Positions 13,340 through 18,306 of a DNA stretch of 18,306 nt are shown here, piece by piece; within the stretch, counting starts at the first letter, position 1, and each line of letters opens with the position of its first letter. Source of the stretch: Dehalococcoidia bacterium. GTDB lineage: Bacteria > Chloroflexota > Dehalococcoidia > JACQUA01. The stretch is taken from assembly GCA_030689845.1 (NCBI GenBank), contig JAUYHV010000089.1, positions 1-18,306 of the forward strand. The letters run 5' to 3'. Under the pieces are notes generated by a model that made no database searches, was not told where the DNA came from, and worked only from the letters and a program-made list of their open reading frames with translations. Both the position numbers and the translations under genes were made by a program.

Positions 13340-14812
13340 TTAATCAGGCAGGCCGTATTCCTTCCAGCGTCTCGTTATGAGTTCTTGCATGGCGGGGGTA
13401 ATCTCGGTCCCCAGGGGCGGGTACCTCTTTCCTCCCCATTCGGGCCTGGGTTCCAGCCCCCAGTTTATTGTAGCGTCGATAAGGATACGCCGCCAGCTGC
13501 TCTGGCCGTACTTTATTATGTCCCTGTCCTCCATGGGAACACTCGGATCCAGGGGTGAGCCGAGGGTATCAAAGAAAGCGATATCGCCCATGGCTGCGTT
13601 AACCCTGTAAGCCAGTGCCCAGTCAACCGCTTCCCGGCTCCTGATATCTATATCATCGTCCACGACAATCAGTATTTTCCCGCCGTGGTTGGCAAACTTC
13701 GAACCCCATATGGCGGTAGCCAGCTGCTGGGCATGTCCGCGGTAACTCTTGTGGATCCGGACTTTCATAATTTCGGGCCAGCCGTCAAAAGTAATGTCCG
13801 TTATTCCCGGGATCCCGTTATCTTCAAGGCCGCTCCACATTAACGCCGGCCAGAAGTACTTGAGGAAGAAACCATCGCTGGGGTATCTACCAGGGGTAGC
13901 TCCCGCAACCAGCCCCACCAGGATGGGGTCGTTGCGATGGGTGATACACTCCACCCTCACCACCGGCCGGGGTTCCGGCATTCCGGCGTAGTAACCCGGG
14001 TACTCGGCAAAGGGGCCTTCCATGACATAAGTGGCAGGGTCTGTGGATATCTTCCCTTCGATAACTATCTCTGCCGAGGCAGGGACAAGGATGTCACTGG
14101 TCTCGCATTTTACCAGGGGCACAGGCTCTCCCCTTATGGCGCTGCAAACCTTGTATTCCTCGCCGACCACGGAGGAACCGGAACACATAAAAAGGTTCGG
14201 GTCCCAACCCAGCACCGCGGCAACGGGCATTTCCTGCCCCAGGGACTCATAGGCGGTAAAATGTTTCCCCCAGTCCTGGCTCCGGGCCAGAAAAACAGCG
14301 ACTTTGTTTTTACCTACTATCATGCCCCGGTAGGTGCCGACGTTATGCTCCCCGGTAAAGGGATCCCGGGTCACCATACATACCAGAGTGAAAATATACC
14401 TTCCCCCGTCCAGGGGGTTCCAGAACGGCACAGGCAAGTTGTACAGGTCGATACCATCGCCCTTCAGTATGTTTTCCTTCGTCGGTCCGCTGTTCACTAT
14501 TACCGGGTCAATGGTAGTCCTCAGGCGTCCCCTCAACCAGTTGATGATTTCCCTGTCCCTCATAGTATCGGGCAGTCCCAGGGCCATGCGCACACGTCCC
14601 CGGGAACCGAGGGTTCCCGTTAAAAGTTGGGTACAGGAGGTATCATGGTAGTCTTTGATATTTTCAAACAGCAGCGCCGTGCCCCGGCGGCTGGCCACCT
14701 CCCTGGTGATGGCCCCGATTTCCTCTTTCCAGTCAACTTCCGCCTTTATGCGCTTCAATTCACCTTTGCTTTCCACCAGTGCCATCCATTCCCTTAAATC
14801 TTTAAAAGCCAT
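13340..14812 (-). CDS. UbiD-family prenyl-FMN-dependent (de)carboxylase B
   Basis: The product has 490 residues, full family length. AGGAGGGG at 14821-14828 precedes the ATG at 14812 and supports the start. As in decarboxylase A, the Fdc1-type active-site residues are all visible: N157 and R162 in HNVGTYR, H184 in WGKHF, E219 in the GEEYKVCSAIRG region, and E265/E270 in EGPFAEYPGYYAG, followed by HRNDPILVG. It needs UbiX-made prenyl-FMN and should act on an aryl or unsaturated carboxylate in the cytoplasm, in either direction. It differs from A throughout, including the catalytic loop (EGPFAE against EGPFGE), so the two are distinct paralogues rather than a recent duplication. It is the last gene of a minus-strand run containing a bisPGD oxidoreductase and a nitroreductase-type flavoprotein, and it ends at the strong hairpin terminator. 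Pairing with a nearby redox enzyme suggests a coupled (de)carboxylation step. The substrate is not readable. Confidence 0.92.
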   Translation of the reverse strand: MAFKDLREWMALVESKGELKRIKAEVDWKEEIGAITREVASRRGTALLFENIKDYHDTSCTQLLTGTLGSRGRVRMALGLPDTMRDREIINWLRGRLRTTIDPVIVNSGPTKENILKGDGIDLYNLPVPFWNPLDGGRYIFTLVCMVTRDPFTGEHNVGTYRGMIVGKNKVAVFLARSQDWGKHFTAYESLGQEMPVAAVLGWDPNLFMCSGSSVVGEEYKVCSAIRGEPVPLVKCETSDILVPASAEIVIEGKISTDPATYVMEGPFAEYPGYYAGMPEPRPVVRVECITHRNDPILVGLVAGATPGRYPSDGFFLKYFWPALMWSGLEDNGIPGITDITFDGWPEIMKVRIHKSYRGHAQQLATAIWGSKFANHGGKILIVVDDDIDIRSREAVDWALAYRVNAAMGDIAFFDTLGSPLDPSVPMEDRDIIKYGQSSWRRILIDATINWGLEPRPEWGGKRYPPLGTEITPAMQELITRRWKEYGLPD

Positions 14813-14974
14813 TGTCGTATCCCCTCCTGATTAAATATTTAAAGAGAACTTTTGTCGAAATACCCCGAATTCATACAGAAACAAATACCAGGATATGAAT
14901 TTAACACACAGGTATTTCCCTGTCAACCAACCTGCACCGCCCAGCCGATCTCGATATCCCGGCCTTACGCATCC

Positions 14975-15664
14975 TTACCAGCCCAGCTGCACCCGGCGGG
15001 CAAAATCCATCACTTCGGCATCACTTCGATATTTAGCCGGTTCATAACCTTCTCGATGGACTATCTCCTCCAGCCCCCTGACAATGCGCTCCTTCGGTTT
15101 TTCCGCAGGATAGCCAAGGACAAAAACATCGTAAATAGTAAAATTGTCAGGTATCCCCAGTTCCTGTTTGATGCGTTCCTGAAACAGGGGGTGGCCGACC
15201 GAGGAGAGCCACTGTGAACCTAAACCCAGTGACGTTGCTGCCAGGTGAAGGTAAAGAAAAGCGTTAGCCAAACTCGACACATATATATGAGGTCCCCGCT
15301 GGGCCGCCAACACTGCTGCCTCCCTGGTGCGGGGATCCCCAACCTCTATAATTAACACCGGCGCATCCTTAAAACCCAGTTCATCGACCGGTTCAAAGGC
15401 CAGGGGATGCTGCATGTCACTGGAACGGGTAAACTCCATTTCCTGCACGACTTTACATGCTTCCCGGGCAATCTCTGTTATCTTGTCCTTTACCACCTTA
15501 TCGGTAATAATAATAAATTCCCAGGGCTGAGAATTTGCCCCCGAAGGCGCCCACCGTGCTACTTCGATAACTTTATTAATAAGCTCATCCGGCACGGGGT
15601 CCGGCTTGAATCGCCTTGTACTGCGTCTTTTTTGCACAAGTCCTAATAGATTTTCATACTCCAT
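14975..15664 (-). CDS. Nitroreductase-family flavoprotein
   Basis: A 229-residue nitroreductase-fold protein, the usual size. The FMN-binding N-terminal motif is RRSTRRFKPDPVPDE (residues 13-27) and the SGANSQPWEF segment is at 41-50. A central helix with LAATSLGLGSQWLS and a C-terminal LGYPAEKPKER complete the family signature. Members use NAD(P)H and FMN to reduce nitro, quinone, enone or related substrates, or catalyse unusual flavin chemistry. I start at the ATG at 15664, which has AAGGAGG 7 nt upstream. An in-frame ATG at 15697 would add 11 residues without a better site. It lies 162 nt upstream of UbiD B and 210 nt downstream of the bisPGD oxidoreductase on the same strand, so one transcript is likely. 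It may reduce an intermediate in the same pathway or supply reduced flavin (inference). No extra Cys motif for FeS is present. Confidence 0.88.
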   Translation of the reverse strand: MEYENLLGLVQKRRSTRRFKPDPVPDELINKVIEVARWAPSGANSQPWEFIIITDKVVKDKITEIAREACKVVQEMEFTRSSDMQHPLAFEPVDELGFKDAPVLIIEVGDPRTREAAVLAAQRGPHIYVSSLANAFLYLHLAATSLGLGSQWLSSVGHPLFQERIKQELGIPDNFTIYDVFVLGYPAEKPKERIVRGLEEIVHREGYEPAKYRSDAEVMDFARRVQLGW

Positions 15665-15728
15665 GGCAGTGCCTCCTTTTTCCCTTTCAGGATACACCTC
15701 AAAATATTAATCCCGTTTTTTTAAGCAG

Positions 15729-15768
15729 GCGATAACGGGTCCTTCGGTGAATTTACCCGGTTTATCGC
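15729..15768. other. Hairpin in the gap between bisPGD oxidoreductase and nitroreductase genes
   Basis: GCGATAA-CGGGT (15729-15740) pairs with ACCCG-gt-TTATCGC ending at 15768, a 12-bp stem with a 2-nt bulge and a 14-nt loop. No U tract follows on the minus strand (the next bases give CTGCTTAAAAAAAC). An RNA processing site or a regulator-binding inverted repeat controlling the downstream nitroreductase-UbiD pair fits better than a terminator. Confidence 0.4.
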
Positions 15769-15874
15769 ATTTAAACTGAAATGGGTTCATTGTTGCGAAC
15801 CACTGCCGGTCAGGTTTCCGTATGGCGGCATCAATTCTCACATTGAAGTATTCAGTGTTAAAAAAACAGTTAAA

Positions 15875-18094
15875 TCAATATTCCTTTGCTTTATACACTT
15901 TGCACAGTGCGGTCCGCAGAGGCCAGCCGCCGCTTATCGGGTTACAGGCATCGGGCTCATCATCGGTACATACATTAATATTTGATTCCCACACTCCGTA
16001 TAACCAGGGTTCTTCCCCGGGCAATTCAGGATACCACCAACCGTGTTCCCCGTGAACAACTCGCGGACTGATGCTTTTAAGGAATTCACACTTTTGCCTG
16101 ACTCGCCCCCTGGGCGTTTCAATCCAGACCCAGTCACCTTCCTTTATTCCCAGTTCCAGGGCTGTGGCAGGGTTCATCTGCATTTTTGGCCAGGGCCGCT
16201 TTTTCCGGTGGCTGGCAATCTGGCGGTGCTCGGAATGGTAGAACGGGTTAAATCTACCGCCCGTTATAAGAATCAGGGGAAACTCTTTGGCGACATTCGG
16301 AGAAGCGATAGGACCCTCGGGAGGTTCTTCATATTTCGGCAGGGGGTCATAGCCTAACTTTTCGAGGATTAACGAGCGGAGTTCCACCTTCCCTGACGGT
16401 GTGCCGAACCCGGACCTTTCATACCTCTTCGGCTCCGCCGGCGGGGAATCCCAGCCCCCTTTTTGGCTGACGAATTCCTTTAATGTGTATCCTAAAGGTG
16501 ACAAACGGAAATCGTAAACGTCTTCCAGCGTTTTCCAGGGCCAGAATTTTTCATAACCCATCCTTACCGCAAGCCCCCTCCATAAATCGAATTCAGTATA
16601 ATGTTCAAATTCCCCTTCCTTAACTTTGGGGAAGGAAGCTTCACTTGCGGAGATAAATTTGCTTAAACCAAACCCATCCCATATATTCGGCCTCTCCAGC
16701 CAGGTTGCTGCAGGCAAAACATAATCAGCAATTCCTGCGCTCGGCGTCATGAAAAAATCGGAAACAACATACAGGTCCAGGCTTTTCAGAGCTTTATAAA
16801 CTAACTTCGTGTTTGCCTGGGTAAGCAAGGGATTACTGGAGGTCGAAATTGCAGCCCTCACGGGATAAGGCTTTCCGGTAATCATGGCCCGGTAAACGCT
16901 GGGGCCGTGAGCATAGCAGCCATAGGTTTGCCCCGCACACATCCGTCCCCAAACCCTACGCACATTGGGTTCTATCAATTCATATCCCGGCAGGGAGAGA
17001 AGCTTGAACCTGTCGGCACCAATTTGCTTCCTTCTTTGCTCCGGAGAAAGAAATTCGACTCCCTCCAATTCTACATGGGATTTCTGAAGCGGGTGAGGTC
17101 CCTGTAAGATTTCACCCCCAACCACATCCACGTTGCCGGTTATGGCAGTCAAAGCAAACCTGGCGTGTAATGCCTCGATACAGTTGGGCAATTGCTCAAC
17201 CCCCATCCCCTGAATGGAAGCTGCCGGTTTTATCGTGGCATACATGATGGCAGCCTCTTTTAATAGTTCAACGGGAACGCCTGTTATGCCGGAAACCTTT
17301 CCCAGGGGATATTGCCTTGCCCGTTCTGAAAGCTCTTTAAAACCGCTGCACCACTTATCAACAAACTCTTTATCGTATAATTCCTGTTCAATAATATAGT
17401 TAATAATCCCCATAATAAGAGCTGTATCTGTGCCGGGTCTCAACTGCAACCACACGTCGGCCCTATTTGCGGCAACCAACCCCCTGGGGTCGGTAACAAT
17501 AAGCCTGGCCCCTTTATTGAGGGCATTCAATGCCGCCCGCCATACCGGAGGATACTCCATGGGAATCCCGCCGCCGTGGACAAAAATACATTTGGTTTTT
17601 GATGTAATCATGGGGTAAATATACCAGCCAAATATAGCGCAGCTGGTCATATAGTACGGTCCGTTACAAATCATTCCCTGGCTTATATTATTCGGGCTGC
17701 CTAACAGGTTGAAAAATCGCAGGCGGAATTCCTCATGGGTGCGCCCGGTGCCCTGGGTATTTGCAATTGCTTCCGGACCGTATTTTTCTTTTAACTGTAA
17801 AAGTGACCGGGCTATTTCGTCCAGGGCTTGCTCCCAGGTTATTTGTTGCCATTTTCCCTCCCCCCTGTCTTTCATCCTTTTCAAAGGGTGGTGTAAACGG
17901 TCAGGGTGATAAAAATATTGAACCGCAGCCCTCGCCCTTGGACAGGACCGGACGAGAGGGGTAAATAATTTGGCGTGGGGATGGTTAACATTAGCATCTA
18001 TCCCTGACAAAATTCCGTCTTCAATTTTTACTGTTACCGCACAATGAGAATGGCACCACATACAGGTTGAATTTACTTCTTTGATATTCTTCAA
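15875..18094 (-). CDS. Cytoplasmic Mo/W-bisPGD oxidoreductase (DMSO reductase superfamily, acetylene hydratase-like)
   Basis: With the TTG start at 18094 (AAGGAGG at 18099-18105) the protein has 739 residues. An N-terminal [4Fe-4S] motif has C11, C14, C18 and C51 (CMWCHSHC...RSCPRAR). Molybdopterin domains follow with NTQGTGRTHEE and C143 in GMICNGP, which occupies the metal-ligand position. The C-terminal dinucleotide-binding domain includes MNPATALELGIKEGDWVWIETPRGRVR and a GEHGWWYPE region. No twin-arginine or Sec signal is present, so it should be cytoplasmic. The size, Cys ligand and C-terminus resemble acetylene hydratase and thiosulfate/polysulfide reductase catalytic chains. The residue equivalent to acetylene hydratase Asp13 is His15, so acetylene hydration is doubtful. 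There is no FeS or membrane-anchor subunit gene nearby. The reaction is unknown. Hydroxylation, hydration or oxidoreduction of a pathway intermediate are possibilities. A longer frame to 18274 exists, but its first part is translated repeat DNA and is rejected. Confidence 0.9.
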   Translation of the reverse strand: MKNIKEVNSTCMWCHSHCAVTVKIEDGILSGIDANVNHPHAKLFTPLVRSCPRARAAVQYFYHPDRLHHPLKRMKDRGEGKWQQITWEQALDEIARSLLQLKEKYGPEAIANTQGTGRTHEEFRLRFFNLLGSPNNISQGMICNGPYYMTSCAIFGWYIYPMITSKTKCIFVHGGGIPMEYPPVWRAALNALNKGARLIVTDPRGLVAANRADVWLQLRPGTDTALIMGIINYIIEQELYDKEFVDKWCSGFKELSERARQYPLGKVSGITGVPVELLKEAAIMYATIKPAASIQGMGVEQLPNCIEALHARFALTAITGNVDVVGGEILQGPHPLQKSHVELEGVEFLSPEQRRKQIGADRFKLLSLPGYELIEPNVRRVWGRMCAGQTYGCYAHGPSVYRAMITGKPYPVRAAISTSSNPLLTQANTKLVYKALKSLDLYVVSDFFMTPSAGIADYVLPAATWLERPNIWDGFGLSKFISASEASFPKVKEGEFEHYTEFDLWRGLAVRMGYEKFWPWKTLEDVYDFRLSPLGYTLKEFVSQKGGWDSPPAEPKRYERSGFGTPSGKVELRSLILEKLGYDPLPKYEEPPEGPIASPNVAKEFPLILITGGRFNPFYHSEHRQIASHRKKRPWPKMQMNPATALELGIKEGDWVWIETPRGRVRQKCEFLKSISPRVVHGEHGWWYPELPGEEPWLYGVWESNINVCTDDEPDACNPISGGWPLRTALCKVYKAKEY

Positions 18095-18098
18095 AAAG

Positions 18099-18105
18099 CC
18101 TCCTT
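18099..18105 (-). promoter_or_regulatory. Ribosome binding site fixing the TTG start of the bisPGD oxidoreductase
   Basis: AAGGAGG on the minus strand lies 4 nt before TTG (18094-18092). The first [4Fe-4S] Cys follows 10 residues later, exactly as in homologous N-termini, so this start is preferred over longer ones. Confidence 0.75.
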
Positions 18106-18168
18106 TTTGCCTGTAATGAAAAAGGTTATTTCCCCCATAAAAGGCAAACTCGGCAGAATCCTCCCAGT

Positions 18169-18306
18169 GTAGTGTCTCATAAATGGCCTTACAATCTTTG
18201 TCATTCCGGGCTTGACCCGGAATCCAGTCTGTTGCTCTGGATTCCCGCTTTCGCGGGAATGACACCAATGGCACCGCAAATTGTAAAGAGATATTAGAGA
18301 CACTAC
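18169..18306. repeat. MITE-like palindromic repeat with terminal inverted repeats
   Basis: The ends are GTAGTGTCTC (18169-18178) and GAGACACTAC (18297-18306), exact inverted copies. TTACAAT (18189-18195) and ATTGTAA (18280-18286) form a second matched pair. The core 18200-18263 is a palindrome running from GTCATTCC to GGAATGAC, with GGAATCCAG/CTGGATTCC inside and two small hairpins (CCGGG-cttga-CCCGG and CCCGC-tttc-GCGGG). Translated on the minus strand, the core gives the familiar spurious peptide SFPRKRESRATDWIPGQARN that is common in misannotated genes. TA at each end would fit a TA-targeting (IS630/mariner-like) element, but that is inference. The element reaches the window edge and may continue. 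Confidence 0.8.

Noticed and set aside
15875..18094. Acetylene hydratase as the specific identity of the bisPGD enzyme
   Set aside because: Size and Cys ligand fit, but the essential Asp after the second FeS Cys is His here, so only the superfamily is called.
1..18306. CRISPR array, toxin-antitoxin or phage defence system
   Set aside because: No regularly spaced repeats, Cas-like proteins or small paired toxin genes were found on either strand.

Overview
The window looks like a chromosomal segment of an anaerobic bacterium, most likely a Firmicute of the Peptococcaceae/Moorella type. That is an inference from strong AGGAGG-type ribosome binding sites, several well-supported TTG starts, moderate GC by eye, and a gene set rich in prenyl-FMN decarboxylases, molybdenum enzymes and iron-sulfur flavoproteins. 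There is no rRNA, phage or CRISPR signal. One tRNA gene and one small MITE-like repeat are present.

Layout. 1-869 (+): 3' part of an ABC-transporter substrate-binding protein gene, closed by a clear intrinsic terminator (956-990). 1051-2487 (+): UbiD-family decarboxylase A. 2636-3448 (-): TauE/SafE-type exporter. 3502-3577 (+): tRNA-Ala(CGC) with its own promoter. 3711-5408 (+): AMP-forming acyl/aryl-CoA ligase. 5499-10259 (-): a same-strand run of an Isf-like flavoprotein, a P2-type cation ATPase and an EamA/DMT permease. 10655-13225 (+): catalytic subunit of a xanthine-dehydrogenase-family molybdenum hydroxylase followed 15 nt later by a small Cys/His protein. 13290-13318: perfect hairpin terminator between convergent units. 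13340-18094 (-): a cytoplasmic Mo/W-bisPGD oxidoreductase, a nitroreductase-family flavoprotein and UbiD-family decarboxylase B. 18169-18306: a palindromic repeat with terminal inverted repeats upstream of the bisPGD enzyme.

How the genes may work together (inference). Two UbiD-type (de)carboxylases, a CoA ligase and a molybdenum hydroxylase are the enzyme classes used in anaerobic aromatic or heteroaromatic acid metabolism. Examples are carboxylation, CoA activation and Mo-dependent dehydroxylation in the phenol/4-hydroxybenzoate route, or HmfF/HmfD/HmfABC in furan acid metabolism. The flavoproteins, bisPGD enzyme and transporters would supply redox or transport functions. The gene order is broken into several transcription units, and three expected partners are absent from the window: the UbiX prenyltransferase and the FeS and FAD subunits of the Mo hydroxylase. 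A single pathway is therefore a hypothesis, not a demonstrated operon.

The most interesting points are the Mo hydroxylase paired with an unrecognised small Cys/His protein instead of its usual subunits, a P-type ATPase with substituted ion-site residues (PQALP in M4; D..AE in M6), and a stand-alone cytoplasmic acetylene-hydratase-like bisPGD protein whose apparent N-terminus is partly translated repeat DNA.
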